Shown: positions 52,351-61,667, counted from the stretch's first letter. The stretch is DNA of 64,000 bases from Bartonella tribocorum (GCF_002778015.1 NZ_NJPP01000004.1:46852-110851); one strand, 5' to 3'. The notes: a model not told the origin generated them from the letters alone. Made by a program: numbers and translations.

Positions 52351-52794
52351 GAACCTCGTCCTTTTTTCACGAAACAAGGAATAATATTTTCAAACCCTAT
52401 AACGATATTTGTGACATATCGCCAATATTTCTTCAATATTACAGAATCTTCATCATGTACGAAACGTCTCAAAGCACCATTGTTATCGCAAAAATTATCC
52501 AGTTACACGGACAGCAGCAATAAAGGATGAAGAGAAAAAGTCATCAATAAACAGCTTTTTCAAAAGCAATCAAACCCATCCCTTTCATTAATCGTTTTCT
52601 GAATAACGTAAAACCATCTCACCTCTCATGAACGAAAAATTTACTTTTTCTCAAATGTATCATGATCATGCACACTTTTTCACATCTTAGGATATGCATT
52701 ATAATGCGTCTTTACACTGTAGAAAAAGTAACGATGCACTTTACTGTAACTTTACAGCTTAAAGAAATCTTAAAATATGATGGCTAGAAAACTT

Positions 52795-52832
52795 AAAAAA
52801 AGAATCTGGGCATTGGGGACCCAGATTCTTTT
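52795..52832 (-). terminator. Intrinsic terminator of the small RNA
   Basis: AAAGAATCTGGG pairs with CCCAGATTCTTT around a nine-base loop and is followed by a T-run on the minus strand (A residues at 52795-52801 of the plus strand). Confidence 0.75.
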
Positions 52833-52927
52833 CCCTTATAAATTAAGGGCATACAGAGCTTGGGAAATAGCGGGGACCCAAGACACTGCACCCGATACGA
52901 AAACAAAATTTATTATCCCGTACCAGT
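52795..52927 (-). ncRNA. Candidate small RNA with promoter and intrinsic terminator
   Basis: On the minus strand a promoter (TTGACA, 17 bp, TATTGT) precedes about 130 nt that fold into three hairpins. These are CTTGGG/CCCAAG with a loop starting TCCCC, CCCTTA/TAAGGG, and a 12-pair terminator AAAGAATCTGGG/CCCAGATTCTTT, also with a TCCCC loop, followed by seven T residues. The repeated GGGTCCCC motif in two loops suggests a trans-acting RNA that pairs with G-rich ribosome sites. No coding frame reads in this direction. I do not recognise a named family. Confidence 0.62.
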
Positions 52928-52933
52928 ATTTTC

Positions 52934-52962
52934 ACAATACACCTATTGATACACTATGTCAA
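52934..52962 (-). promoter_or_regulatory. Sigma70 promoter of the small RNA
   Basis: Minus-strand TTGACA (52957-52962) and TATTGT (52934-52939) are separated by exactly 17 bp, with a predicted start near 52927. Confidence 0.6.
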
Positions 52963-53069
52963 CATAAATTCTACCATAAGTTTAAAATAATATTTTTTTA
53001 TCTCTTTTTTAAAAATAAAGAAAATTCTAACATCTGGAAATTGCAAGAAAAAAGCATTAAAAACCTCGC

Positions 53070-53885
53070 ATGTATTTGAATATCATAACAATCAACGAAA
53101 CGAATGACCCACGTCTGAAAAACTATCATAATATCCGTGAAAAAGACCTTGTTGGACGACAACAGCAATTTATTGCTGAAGGAAAAATAACATTATCCGC
53201 ACTATTGCATTCACAAGAATTTTCTGCTCTCTCGCTGCTTATCGTCGCAAAACGTCTCCCTAGCCTTTTACCGCTTTTAGAAAAAACACAGCCTCTATGT
53301 CCCATTTATTGCGTTCCACAAAAAGTTATGGATGATATCACCGGTTTCCATGTTCATCGTGGTGTTCTGGGTATTGGTAAACGCAAAACGCTCCCATCAT
53401 TACAAAGTTTTTTAAAAAATCTTCCAGAAAAAGCTTTGCTTCTGGTTTTATGTGGTAGCTCGAATCACGATAATATGGGATCAATTTTTCGTAATGCAGC
53501 AGCCTTTGCCAGTCATGGTATTATTGTTGACAAAACCTCATGCGATCCACTTTATCGCAAATCAATCAGAGTTTCTGCTGGCGCTGCTCTAAAAGTGCCC
53601 TATACGCAAAACGCTGATATAAATGACATTATAGCTGCTTTACACGATGAAAACTTTCATCTTTATGCACTCTCCCCTTCTGCCTCACACACGCTCAAGC
53701 AAGCAAACAAAACCAAAAGAATGGCACTTATTTTGGGAACAGAAGGTGATGGCTTACCACCCCATATACTAAAACAATCAAAAGCCTTACGGATTCCCAT
53801 GACTGACGGCTTTGACAGTCTCAATGTTGCCACAGCCTCAGGAATTGCTCTCGCCCATTTTAGCGACTTTGACCACTCAAGATGA
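53070..53885 (+). CDS. SpoU/TrmH-family RNA 2'-O-methyltransferase
   Basis: The 271-residue protein has an N-terminal substrate-binding part and a SPOUT knot domain with the three family motifs: motif 1 NMGSIFRNAAAF, motif 2 ALILGTEGDGLP and motif 3 RIPMTDGFDSLNVATASGIA. These place it with TrmH/RlmB-type ribose methyltransferases; whether it targets 23S rRNA or tRNA cannot be told from sequence alone. The ATG at 53070 lacks a strong ribosome site. It is an isolated gene divergent from the small RNA. Confidence 0.88.
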   Translation: MYLNIITINETNDPRLKNYHNIREKDLVGRQQQFIAEGKITLSALLHSQEFSALSLLIVAKRLPSLLPLLEKTQPLCPIYCVPQKVMDDITGFHVHRGVLGIGKRKTLPSLQSFLKNLPEKALLLVLCGSSNHDNMGSIFRNAAAFASHGIIVDKTSCDPLYRKSIRVSAGAALKVPYTQNADINDIIAALHDENFHLYALSPSASHTLKQANKTKRMALILGTEGDGLPPHILKQSKALRIPMTDGFDSLNVATASGIALAHFSDFDHSR

Positions 53886-54146
53886 TAATACTTTAAACAA
53901 ATACCCAATGATGTGTGTTCTTTACCAGCCCCACAGGTTGCACCCCCGCTCACATTTGAAAGCATTTAATAAAAACACTTTAACATTTTTCTTTTATCGT
54001 TTCCCCATCATCCCATTTGTAAGGAGCAAAAGACATCTTTTTGATGGATTCAATCACAAAACAAACGAGCAATGAGAAAATCTTACGGAAATCTCCCATT
54101 CAAGTTAAGGATAAAGATTATCATTATAAATTAATTTACTATCTTT

Positions 54147-55370
54147 TTACGAAGCCGTTGTTTTAAATTCAGAGGAAACAGAATCTTTTGTTTCAAGATT
54201 GCGCAAAACACGCTTTAACATCATTTCAATGTCAGCCGCACGTTCCGAACGGGTTACAAATCCTCCCCCCAGAATACGCGCCTCATGGCCGTTTTGATCA
54301 TAAAGAACGCAAGCTTGTCCTGGTGCTACGCCATTTTCACATTCCAACAGATCAACGGAAAAAACACCTTCTTTATAATGCAAGCGCGCAAGGTGAGGAG
54401 GACGCGTTGAACGCACCTTTACAGCGACCTCAATACCTTGGGAAGGAAAATTATCCAACGACTCATCACCAAGCCAATTCACATCACGTAAAAAAAGCTT
54501 ATGCGTTTCTAGCATTTCACGCGGACCAACAATAACACGTGCATTTTCCACGTCGAGATAAACCACATAAAGTGCTTCACTCGTTGAAACCCCAATACCA
54601 CGACGTTGACCAACAGTATAATTAACAATTCCCGAATGCTTGCCTAAAATTTTTCCATCGATATGGACAATAAAGCCAGGATTAGCAGCTTCTGGACGCA
54701 GTTTTGCGATAACATCTGAATATTTTCCTTGTGGAACAAAACAAATATCCTGGCTATCATGCTTATTGGCAATCACAAAGCCCATTTCTGCAGCCATTTC
54801 ACGAACACGCGCTTTTGGAAGGTCGCCAAGTGGAAAACGTAAATAATCAATCTGCTCTTGTGTCGTTGCAAAGAGAAAATAACTCTGATCACGATCGTTA
54901 TCGAGAGGACGAAAGAGTGCTCGATGTGCCCCATGAGAACGCGAACGAATATAATGTCCCGTTGCCAAAGCATCAGCCCCCAATTCACGTGCTGTTGCTA
55001 ACAAATCAGCAAATTTAACCGTCTGATTGCACGCAATACACGGCACTGGTGTCTCTCCATGAGCATAGCTTTCTGCAAAAGGATCAATAACAGCTTCGCG
55101 AAAGCGTTTCTCATAATCAAGAACATAATGCGGTATTCCCAACGTTTCAGCAACACGGCGCGCATCTTCAATATCTTGTCCCGCACAACACGCCCCCACC
55201 CGATGCGTTGCAGCCCCATGATCATAAAGCTGCAATGTAATGCCAATGACATTATACCCTTCCTTTTTCAAAAGGCCTGCAACAACCGACGAATCAACGC
55301 CCCCCGACATTGCGACAACAATACGAGAATCCTCTGGTCGTCCTGGTAAATCAAGACTGTTCAAAATCAT
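54147..55370 (-). CDS. mnmA: tRNA-specific 2-thiouridylase
   Basis: MnmA adds sulfur to U34 of Lys, Glu and Gln tRNAs. The 407-residue protein has the ATP loop MSGGVDSSV (21-29), the nucleophile Cys114 in [10 protein letters not shown] and the persulfide Cys210 in [27 protein letters not shown] and a C-terminal beta-barrel follow. The ATG at 55370 begins [10 protein letters not shown]; a GAGAA stretch precedes it. It is slightly longer than E. coli MnmA because of a C-terminal tail. Confidence 0.96.
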   Translation of the reverse strand: MILNSLDLPGRPEDSRIVVAMSGGVDSSVVAGLLKKEGYNVIGITLQLYDHGAATHRVGACCAGQDIEDARRVAETLGIPHYVLDYEKRFREAVIDPFAESYAHGETPVPCIACNQTVKFADLLATARELGADALATGHYIRSRSHGAHRALFRPLDNDRDQSYFLFATTQEQIDYLRFPLGDLPKARVREMAAEMGFVIANKHDSQDICFVPQGKYSDVIAKLRPEAANPGFIVHIDGKILGKHSGIVNYTVGQRRGIGVSTSEALYVVYLDVENARVIVGPREMLETHKLFLRDVNWLGDESLDNFPSQGIEVAVKVRSTRPPHLARLHYKEGVFSVDLLECENGVAPGQACVLYDQNGHEARILGGGFVTRSERAADIEMMLKRVLRNLETKDSVSSEFKTTAS

Positions 55371-55784
55371 GTATTCATTCTCTATTTAGTGCTCTATTAA
55401 TGGATACCCATGCGTTAACATTCTGATACGTGCTTTTTCATCACTTTTATGCTACCGACTGCCTTTATATTGTTTTTTTATCCTTTTCACAACCATAGCA
55501 TTACTTTCTTAAAAGCAATTGTAAATAAATAAAGGATGATCGAAATAAGGCAGAATGGCAATCACTTGAGAGAATCATTTTAAGAAAATTTTTTTCTCTT
55601 TTTTAAAATCTGGCAAAATAAAATCTGGTAGAATGTTGCAAAAGGCTCTTATACACAGTTCGCTTGAGACTCTTTTTACATGCCCAGTGATTTTATTAAT
55701 TTTTTCTTTCAGCGCGTTTAGCTCTTTTTTAAATTTCATGCTTTATAAACGAATCAAATCCTTGACTAAAGGTAGAGGATACGA
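55371..55784. other. Divergent non-coding region before sciP
   Basis: About 410 bp between divergent mnmA and sciP. A 15-base unit AAAATCTGGCAAAAT/AAAATCTGGTAGAAT is repeated in tandem near 55605-55636. No full CtrA box (TTAA-N7-TTAA) is seen. Confidence 0.4.
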
Positions 55785-56060
55785 ATGAGCAACTTGATAA
55801 AAACACAAATGAAATATGTTATTGGACCAGATGGAAGCCCGCTTACAATTGCCGACCTACCCCCACAAACAACACGGCGTTGGGTGATTCGTCGTAAAGC
55901 TGAAGTTGTTGCGGCTGTCAGAGGTGGATTGTTAAGTCTTGACGAAGCATGTCAACGTTATACTTTGACTGTGGAAGAATTTCTTTCATGGCAAAGTTTA
56001 ATCGATGAACACGGCTTAGCAGGATTACGAACGACCAAGATTCAACGTTACAGGCATTAA
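55785..56060 (+). CDS. sciP: SciP-type CtrA inhibitor (DUF1153)
   Basis: The 91-residue protein matches the DUF1153 family that includes Caulobacter SciP: YVIGPDGSPLTIADLPP, RRWVIRRKAEVVAAVRGGLL and CQRYTLTVEEFLSWQ, a helix-turn-helix-like fold. In Caulobacter, SciP binds CtrA and blocks its activation of target promoters. Its position about 1.1 kb upstream of ctrA supports the same role here. The ATG follows GAGGATACGA. A strong terminator follows the gene. Confidence 0.92.
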   Translation: MSNLIKTQMKYVIGPDGSPLTIADLPPQTTRRWVIRRKAEVVAAVRGGLLSLDEACQRYTLTVEEFLSWQSLIDEHGLAGLRTTKIQRYRH

Positions 56061-56114
56061 GTTGCCATTGATCATGATCTGATAACATAAAGCACTTTAT
56101 AAAAACAGTTAAAT

Positions 56115-56151
56115 AAAAACAGCTAAACTTTTAACAAGTTTAGCTGTTTTT
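56115..56151 (+). terminator. Strong terminator after sciP
   Basis: AAAAACAGCTAAACTT pairs perfectly with AAGTTTAGCTGTTTTT around a five-base loop. The A/T tracts on both sides mean it could also end the convergent FliJ-like transcript. Confidence 0.8.
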
Positions 56152-56222
56152 ATGTTACATTTAATAAAGTAAATCTAAAAAAATTAATTTTTTAATAATT
56201 ATTTTGATCATCATTCATTGAA

Positions 56223-56609
56223 TTAACCAGTCATTGAATTAGCTTGAATCAGAATATCTTCATCATCCGCAGCAGTCTTTTTTTCTCGTGCTTCCAAAAG
56301 CTGTGCATGTTGCAGCTCTACATTAGCTTCATGAAGAGCAATTTCAGCATTTGTTTTTTGAAGCTGTAAATCACGAATGGAATTGAGCAAATTATCGCGT
56401 CTTTGCCGAGCCGCACGCGCAAAAGAAGAATAAGCAAAATGGCGCACATCATTGTTTCCAGACTTACGTTCTTCATGAGAAATCTGCATTTCCAGTTCTA
56501 ACACCATTCGTTCAAATTCTGCGATCATCATCTCTAGCTGTGCAATTTCACGGCGCTTTCCACGCACTTGAAACATCCTCAATCGCACCATATTTTCCCG
56601 TGGCTTCAT
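56223..56609 (-). CDS. FliJ-like coiled-coil protein
   Basis: The 128-residue protein is almost entirely helical, with heptads across REIAQLEMMIAEFERMVLEL and RQRRDNLLNSIRDLQLQKTN, the pattern of FliJ-type flagellar export chaperones. In several Rhizobiales a fliJ-annotated gene neighbours ctrA. No other flagellar gene is present here, so export function is unproven. The ATG at 56609 lies eight bases after AAGGAG; an earlier frame extension lacks support. It is convergent with sciP and divergent from ctrA. Confidence 0.68.
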   Translation of the reverse strand: MKPRENMVRLRMFQVRGKRREIAQLEMMIAEFERMVLELEMQISHEERKSGNNDVRHFAYSSFARAARQRRDNLLNSIRDLQLQKTNAEIALHEANVELQHAQLLEAREKKTAADDEDILIQANSMTG

Positions 56610-56981
56610 ACTCACTACTCCTTGACTGCGCCAACACAAAACCTGCATTCATACTCAATTCATATCGTCTTAAGTTATATGTCTATCCGAAAAGACAGCC
56701 CTTTAACGAAACAATAACTTCGCCCTTCCTTAAAGCATCTGCAAACACAATCTTCTTTAAAGAGCCATAACTATTTTTTTAATTTTCTCTCTCACTATAA
56801 AATAAAGAGGCTTAAAGCTCCGTAAATAAACACTGAAATTATAAAAAAGTAATTTACAAGATTTTTTTTAGATTAAAATTTATAAGATAAGAAAAGACCT
56901 TTCATTTCTTATATGTTGAAAAATACGCGATTTTTTTTAATAATTTTTTAGGCTCTTTCAAAAATAAAAATATTTTGTTAA

Positions 56982-57149
56982 CCACTATCATGGATAGTGG
57001 GGAATTTAGTAGTGATTGTTACGCGTACTACTGAAGTATTAATAAACGCTTTATTGCTAAGCGTTTGATTTCATGAATTGTTTTTATAAACAGTGGTTTT
57101 ACCAACTGTTTATAAAGTAGAAATGCTCCTTATGATTCGTATAAGGAGC
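56982..57149 (+). promoter_or_regulatory. Multi-hairpin leader of ctrA
   Basis: Four or more inverted repeats follow one another: CCACTATC/GATAGTGG (56982-57000), AAACGCTT/AAGCGTTT (57044-57066), TATAAACAG/CTGTTTATA (57085-57114) and GCTCCTTAT/ATAAGGAGC (57125-57149). The last stem holds an AAGGAG just before the true ribosome site GAGGGA. Weak CtrA-box-like sequence TTAATAATTTTTTAG lies further upstream (about 56938). The arrangement suggests post-transcriptional control or several operators. Confidence 0.5.
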
Positions 57150-57166
57150 CAAGTGAGGGATCTAAA

Positions 57167-57868
57167 ATGCGCGTATTATTAATTGAAGATGATAGAGCGA
57201 TTACTCAAAGCATTGAGTTGATGCTAAAATCAGCCAATTTTAATGTTTATATCACTGATCTGGGTGAAGAAGGTATCGATTTAGGAAAACTCTATGATTA
57301 TGATATCATTTTGTTGGATCTGAATCTGCCTGATATGTCAGGATACGATGTTTTACGAAATCTAAGGTTGGCAAAAATAAAAACGCCTGTCCTTATTCTT
57401 TCCGGTATGAATGCCATTGAGGATAAGGTCCGTGGTTTTGGCTCTGGAGCAGACGACTATATGACAAAACCTTTTCATAAGGATGAGCTTATTGCACGTA
57501 TTCATGCAGTTGTTCGTCGTTCTAAAGGGCATGCACAATCAGTTATCGTTACCGGTGACCTCACCGTTAACCTTGACGCAAAGACCGTCGAAGTTGCAGG
57601 ACGCCCTGTTCACTTAACGGGTAAAGAATACCAAATGCTAGAGCTTCTCTCTTTGCGCAAAGGCACAACACTTACCAAAGAAATGTTTCTCAATCATCTT
57701 TATGGTGGCATGGATGAGCCAGAACTGAAAATTATCGATGTTTTTATCTGTAAATTACGGAAAAAATTGGAAGCAGTCTCTTCTAATGTAAATTACATTG
57801 ATACTGTTTGGGGACGTGGTTATGTATTGCGTGATCCAGTTGAAGAAAACGTACGACAAACCGCTTAA
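57167..57868 (+). CDS. ctrA: Cell-cycle response regulator CtrA
   Basis: The 233-residue OmpR-class regulator has a receiver domain (phospho-acceptor Asp51 in [14 protein letters not shown], acidic pair IEDD at 6-9, Lys in TKPFHKDEL). A winged-helix domain (about 125-228) contains [20 protein letters not shown] and [17 protein letters not shown] ends. CtrA controls division, envelope and replication genes in Alphaproteobacteria and is phosphorylated through ChpT, encoded just downstream. The ATG follows GAGGGA by six bases. The leader is unusually structured. Confidence 0.97.
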   Translation: MRVLLIEDDRAITQSIELMLKSANFNVYITDLGEEGIDLGKLYDYDIILLDLNLPDMSGYDVLRNLRLAKIKTPVLILSGMNAIEDKVRGFGSGADDYMTKPFHKDELIARIHAVVRRSKGHAQSVIVTGDLTVNLDAKTVEVAGRPVHLTGKEYQMLELLSLRKGTTLTKEMFLNHLYGGMDEPELKIIDVFICKLRKKLEAVSSNVNYIDTVWGRGYVLRDPVEENVRQTA

Positions 57869-57888
57869 GCAGTGAAAATATACATTGT

Positions 57889-57922
57889 AAAATCTCGGAG
57901 TGTAGCGGACCGAGATTTTTTT
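57889..57922 (+). terminator. Terminator of ctrA
   Basis: AAATCTCGG pairs with CCGAGATTT around an 11-base loop and continues into a T-rich run, 21 bp after the ctrA stop. Confidence 0.8.
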
Positions 57923-58105
57923 CTCAATTTTTCTCTATCATAAATAAAAAAACTCGCACACCAAAAATCTCATATAGAAAGCGCTTAAAGCTTAAGAAAT
58001 ACCGCACCCTATTTACAAATATAATCTTATTGCTCGTAAATTTGATCCTCATAAATTTGATCGAAGTTTCTTTTCCCCAACGCGGCTTAAGCGCTTCTCT
58101 CTTAT

Positions 58106-58744
58106 TCAAGGATTTTTCGCACTTTCTAAAATGATACAACGATCCCTTTCATCAATATTTATTTTCATCTCTGTCATCTGAGCAAGCAACAGTGTGTAAT
58201 AAAATTGGATGACATGTGCATCAATAAGCTCTTCTTTAAGTTCTCCATGATATAACTCAAGAAAATGAGGAGGAATACGGAGAATTTCACCGAAAATCTT
58301 GAATCGAAAAGAAAGTTTATTGCTCTCTTGCACAATCATAACAACAATTTCACCACCACGAGAAACTGTTGCATTTGCAATCAATAATAAATTAAGCAAA
58401 AGTTTAACTTCATCTTTTGGTAACAAAAAAGAGGGAGCCTGCCATTTTAAAGTTGCTTTTTCTTGCTGCATATATTGTTGAGCAACCTGCTCTGCTGCAC
58501 GTGTATCTATTTGTCCTCCACTTGCACCAGCAAAACCAAAAGCTAATCGCGCAAATTGTAGACGCGCAGAAGCACTCGCAACGGATAAACGCACCAATTG
58601 CAAAGCCTCTTCTTCAGCTCCTGCATCATCATAAAGCTCCATTGCATTTTGAATAGCCCCCACAGGTGAAATCAAATCATGGCAAATACGGCTACAAAGC
58701 AAAGCAGCAAGATCCATAGTCTTCAAAGAAATAGCGGACGTCAT
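58106..58744 (-). CDS. chpT: Histidine phosphotransferase ChpT
   Basis: ChpT shuttles phosphate from the kinase CckA to CtrA and CpdR. The 212-residue protein has a dimerisation helix with the phospho-histidine His22 in SRICHDLISPVGAIQNAMEL, then a degenerate Bergerat-like domain (LLPKDEVKLLLNLLLIANAT) that does not bind ATP in homologues. It is convergent with ctrA, only about 240 bp away, an arrangement that ties the relay together. Length is normal. Confidence 0.93.
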   Translation of the reverse strand: MTSAISLKTMDLAALLCSRICHDLISPVGAIQNAMELYDDAGAEEEALQLVRLSVASASARLQFARLAFGFAGASGGQIDTRAAEQVAQQYMQQEKATLKWQAPSFLLPKDEVKLLLNLLLIANATVSRGGEIVVMIVQESNKLSFRFKIFGEILRIPPHFLELYHGELKEELIDAHVIQFYYTLLLAQMTEMKINIDERDRCIILESAKNP

Positions 58745-58956
58745 AAAGATTGAAAACTCCTAAATTCAAAAAAACTTTATGTTAAAGAATAACTCTTAAC
58801 ATCTGATGCATAAGAAAAGATATTAACAATCATACTAAAAGATTTTTAGAAATAAATTCAAGAATTTAAATAACCTTACACCTTATTTTTTATTTGAATA
58901 GAATGAAAATCCTAATATTATCTTTTGGTTCGTCACTAATAAAAGGAGAAAACCCC

Positions 58957-59553
58957 ATGGCTCCCTCTCTACTAAAACACTGGTACCAAAATATTATATC
59001 TTTAATCTTCCTTTTATTGATCACCATAAACACCACGCATGCTCAACTAAAACCAATAGAAAAAAATGAGCCCCATTATTCACTCCAAGAAATTATTGAT
59101 TCTGGTCATATTTTTTTTGGAAAAACAGCCAGTGGTCTCGCAGTTGCCATTCAAAATATTTTTTCAAAATATGGTTATCCTAATGCCTATATTTTAGGAG
59201 AAGAAGCTTCTGGTGCCTTTTTTGCTGGCTTAACCTATGGCGAGGGAAAAGTTTTTACCAAAAGCTATGGTCAGCATAAAGTTTTTTGGCAAGGCCCCTC
59301 AGTAGGGTGGGATTTTGGCGGACAAGGTTCCCGTCTCATGATCTTGGTTTACAATCTTAAGAGCATAAATAATTTATGGAAACGCTATGGAGGTATTTCA
59401 GGTTCGGCCTATTTAATTGCAGGTGTTGGTTTTCATGTGCTCAAATACCATGATACCTTGTTAATCCCTATACGGACAGGAATCGGTGCACGCCTTGGTA
59501 TCAACATAGGATATTTAAAATTAACACCGCGACCAACATGGAATCCGTTTTAA
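58957..59553 (+). CDS. eipA: Envelope integrity protein EipA (DUF1134)
   Basis: The 198-residue exported protein has a signal peptide (IISLIFLLLITINTTHA). The DUF1134 domain then shows FFGKTASGLAVAIQNIFSKY, GEEASGAFFAGLTYGEG, GQGSRLMILVYNL and GIGARLGINIGYLKLTPR. In Brucella EipA is a periplasmic protein needed for envelope integrity and is under CtrA control. The ATG at 58957 follows AAAGGAG; an open extension 21 codons upstream lacks a ribosome site. Closeness to ctrA and chpT fits the cell-cycle link. Confidence 0.92.
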   Translation: MAPSLLKHWYQNIISLIFLLLITINTTHAQLKPIEKNEPHYSLQEIIDSGHIFFGKTASGLAVAIQNIFSKYGYPNAYILGEEASGAFFAGLTYGEGKVFTKSYGQHKVFWQGPSVGWDFGGQGSRLMILVYNLKSINNLWKRYGGISGSAYLIAGVGFHVLKYHDTLLIPIRTGIGARLGINIGYLKLTPRPTWNPF

Positions 59554-59580
59554 ACGGATTCTTATCTCAAAAGGGGTATT

Positions 59581-59967
59581 ATGCTTATTCAATCGTTTCT
59601 TTTTTTTATTCTTGGGGTTGCCTCCACTTCTTGGTTACTGGTGCTTTTATCCCCTCTTATTTGGCGTAAAGCCGTTCATTTTGCGCAGAAAAATATTTAT
59701 TCACAAATTCCATTATCACTCACGGAAATACAAGCAAACCACGATTTTGTTCGTGCCAAACATGCTGTAGAATTAGCAAAAAACCAACAAAAATACGAAT
59801 CTTTGCAAAAAAAATACGCCCAACAGAAAATACATCTAAGCCAACTAACAGAACAACTTTACCGGCTATATCTCCCCACACAAGACATTTCTCTCAAAGA
59901 AGCGATAGCCATTAAACAAAATATCCCCACAACAAATATCTTCAAGGAAGAACACAATGATACGTGA
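59581..59967 (+). CDS. Unrecognised membrane-anchored coiled-coil protein
   Basis: The 128-residue protein has one or two N-terminal spans (FLFFILGVASTSWLLVLLSP). An IPLSLTEIQANHDFVRAKHA segment and a coiled coil (AKNQQKYESLQKKYAQQKIH) follow. Similar short proteins with a LWRRAL-like juxtamembrane and LPLTxxEI motif are common in Rhizobiales, but I know no function. It starts 27 bp after eipA with an AAAAGGGG ribosome region and overlaps the next gene by 11 bp, so the three may form one operon. Confidence 0.78.
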   Translation: MLIQSFLFFILGVASTSWLLVLLSPLIWRKAVHFAQKNIYSQIPLSLTEIQANHDFVRAKHAVELAKNQQKYESLQKKYAQQKIHLSQLTEQLYRLYLPTQDISLKEAIAIKQNIPTTNIFKEEHNDT

Positions 59968-60223
59968 AAAAATCGCACGCTACCAACAGCGTTTACAAAA
60001 AATACAAGCTCATGAGCTTTATATGGCTGCAAACCACCAACTGCTAGAAGAACTACGGGAAGAAACAAAAGAACTTGCCGCAACATTAGCAGCTCACATA
60101 GCGCTAAAAGAGGGGAATACATCACCCATCAACACGTTGATTCAAAAATCCAAAAATAAAAATGATTTAGCATCACATATCAGAAAAAAAATAACTCTTC
60201 TCTCCAAAAGCTCAATTAAATAA
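59957..60223 (+). CDS. Small helical protein overlapping the preceding gene
   Basis: The 88-residue product is predicted to be helical and hydrophilic (REKIARYQQRLQKIQAHELY and LLEELREETKELAATLAAHI), with a lysine-rich tail. It has no recognised domain. Its ATG lies inside the end of the preceding coiled-coil gene after GGAAGAACACA, a sign of translational coupling and perhaps of a protein complex. No membrane span or signal is seen. Confidence 0.65.
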   Translation: MIREKIARYQQRLQKIQAHELYMAANHQLLEELREETKELAATLAAHIALKEGNTSPINTLIQKSKNKNDLASHIRKKITLLSKSSIK

Positions 60224-60548
60224 GTTATCTCTTAAAAAATCTTAAATGAAGAGTAAAAGCAACAAAGGTTCATTGTAACTTTCATAACCTAAATACTTTT
60301 TTAAGCATGGTTTTCTCCTGAAGCGAGAGGATAGAGTGTTTTAACCTACACCATTTTATAAAAAACTCATCTTCTTGTTTAGCGATTCTACTTGCTTGTC
60401 ATATCAACGCCATAAAGGACGATATTTCGTGAGATCTAGAGGCAAATAATACTTAAAAATATTCATCACACACTCTAACACAAAAAGACCCTCTCAGATG
60501 GAGCACTAATGAGGCTTGTACCATATTTTAAAAGCTAAAAGCACGCTC
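60224..60548. other. Non-coding gap
   Basis: About 325 bp between convergent genes. No convincing terminator, RNA or frame is seen. Confidence 0.45.
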
Positions 60549-61667
60549 TCAAGAGTGATAAAAATCTCTTATTTTTTGGATAACCATATCCTGATCCATT
60601 TGTGTCAAATAAGGATGCATTGGTAAACTTAACACATTCTCCCCTAAAGACTCTGAAACAGACATAGAATCCTTTACATAAGGAAAGTGTTGATAAGCTG
60701 GCTGTTGATGTAAAGGTGTTTTATAATAAACCATTGTAGGGATAGAGTTTTTTTGTAAAAAATCTTTTAATTTATCACGCTCTTTTACCTTAATCGTATA
60801 TTGTGCATAAGCAGAACGAATATTTTCTTCTATTTCTGGAACTTCAACAACATCTCTTAAACCATTAGAATAGCGTTGAGCAATTTCTACACGCTTTTCC
60901 ATTTCGTCTTCAAAAATCGCAAGTTTTTCTAGTAAAATTGCAGCCTGAATACTATCAAGACGCGAATTCATACCAATCCGTACATTGTCATATTGTGTTT
61001 CACCTTTACCATGAAACAAAATAGAACGTAAAAGTTCTGCCAAAGAATCATCATTGGTCATCATAGCGCCTCCATCGCCATAACACCCTAATGGCTTTGC
61101 AGGATAAAAACTTGTTGCAGCCACATCACCAAAAGCACCACACATAGTATTACCGCTTCTTCCCCCCATAGATTGAGCAGCATCTTCAATTACAAAAAGA
61201 TTTTCCTTTGCTGCCACTGAAACAATTTGCACATAGTCAGCAGAAAACCCAAATAAATCAACGGCAATAATAGCCTTTGGCTTTAATCGTCCCTCTTTTT
61301 TAACTATTTCGATAGCGTGAGAAAGTTTTTCAACATCAATATTAAATGTATCGGGTAACACATCAACGAAAACAGGCTCAGCCCCCACCAAAGCAATCAC
61401 TTCTGCCGTTGCCGAAAACGTAAAACTAGGACAAAACACTGCATCACCTGGACCAATATTTTTAGCCATAAGAGGCATCTTCAAAGCATCTGTTCCATTA
61501 GCACATGCAATAACATGTTTAACGCCAAGATATTCTGCCAATTTTTCTTCAAACTCTGTTACTTTTGGCCCCAAAATATACTTACCACTCGCAATCACAT
61601 GAACAATTGCAGAATTAATTTTATCTTCAATACGCGCACGCTGCGCCCCCAGGTCGATGAATTGCAT
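60549..61667 (-). CDS. DegT/DnrJ/EryC1 nucleotide-sugar aminotransferase
   Basis: This PLP enzyme probably aminates a keto-sugar nucleotide for lipopolysaccharide or another glycan. The 372-residue protein shows CANGTDALKMPLMA, PSFTFSATAEVI, the PLP-contacting VIEDAAQSMGG with Asp162, the Schiff-base Lys191 in SFYPAKPLGCYGDGGAMMT, and a GMNSRLDSIQAAIL segment. It resembles WbpE-type enzymes acting on UDP-3-keto sugars. The ATG at 61667 follows GGAG. It lies 49 bp after an oxidoreductase gene on the same strand, a natural pair in amino-sugar synthesis. Confidence 0.92.
   Translation of the reverse strand: MQFIDLGAQRARIEDKINSAIVHVIASGKYILGPKVTEFEEKLAEYLGVKHVIACANGTDALKMPLMAKNIGPGDAVFCPSFTFSATAEVIALVGAEPVFVDVLPDTFNIDVEKLSHAIEIVKKEGRLKPKAIIAVDLFGFSADYVQIVSVAAKENLFVIEDAAQSMGGRSGNTMCGAFGDVAATSFYPAKPLGCYGDGGAMMTNDDSLAELLRSILFHGKGETQYDNVRIGMNSRLDSIQAAILLEKLAIFEDEMEKRVEIAQRYSNGLRDVVEVPEIEENIRSAYAQYTIKVKERDKLKDFLQKNSIPTMVYYKTPLHQQPAYQHFPYVKDSMSVSESLGENVLSLPMHPYLTQMDQDMVIQKIRDFYHS

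Larger units (their letters stand above)
52351..53069. other. Intergenic region containing a small RNA gene
   Basis: About 720 bp between the divergent CDF and rRNA methyltransferase genes. The middle part holds the minus-strand RNA candidate at 52795-52927. A plus-strand 100-codon frame (52777-53079) runs antisense to it and is judged an artefact. Confidence 0.5.

Noticed and set aside
52777..53079. 100-codon plus-strand frame before the SpoU methyltransferase gene
   Set aside because: It runs antisense across the candidate small RNA hairpins, has no ribosome site, and its composition is not protein-like.
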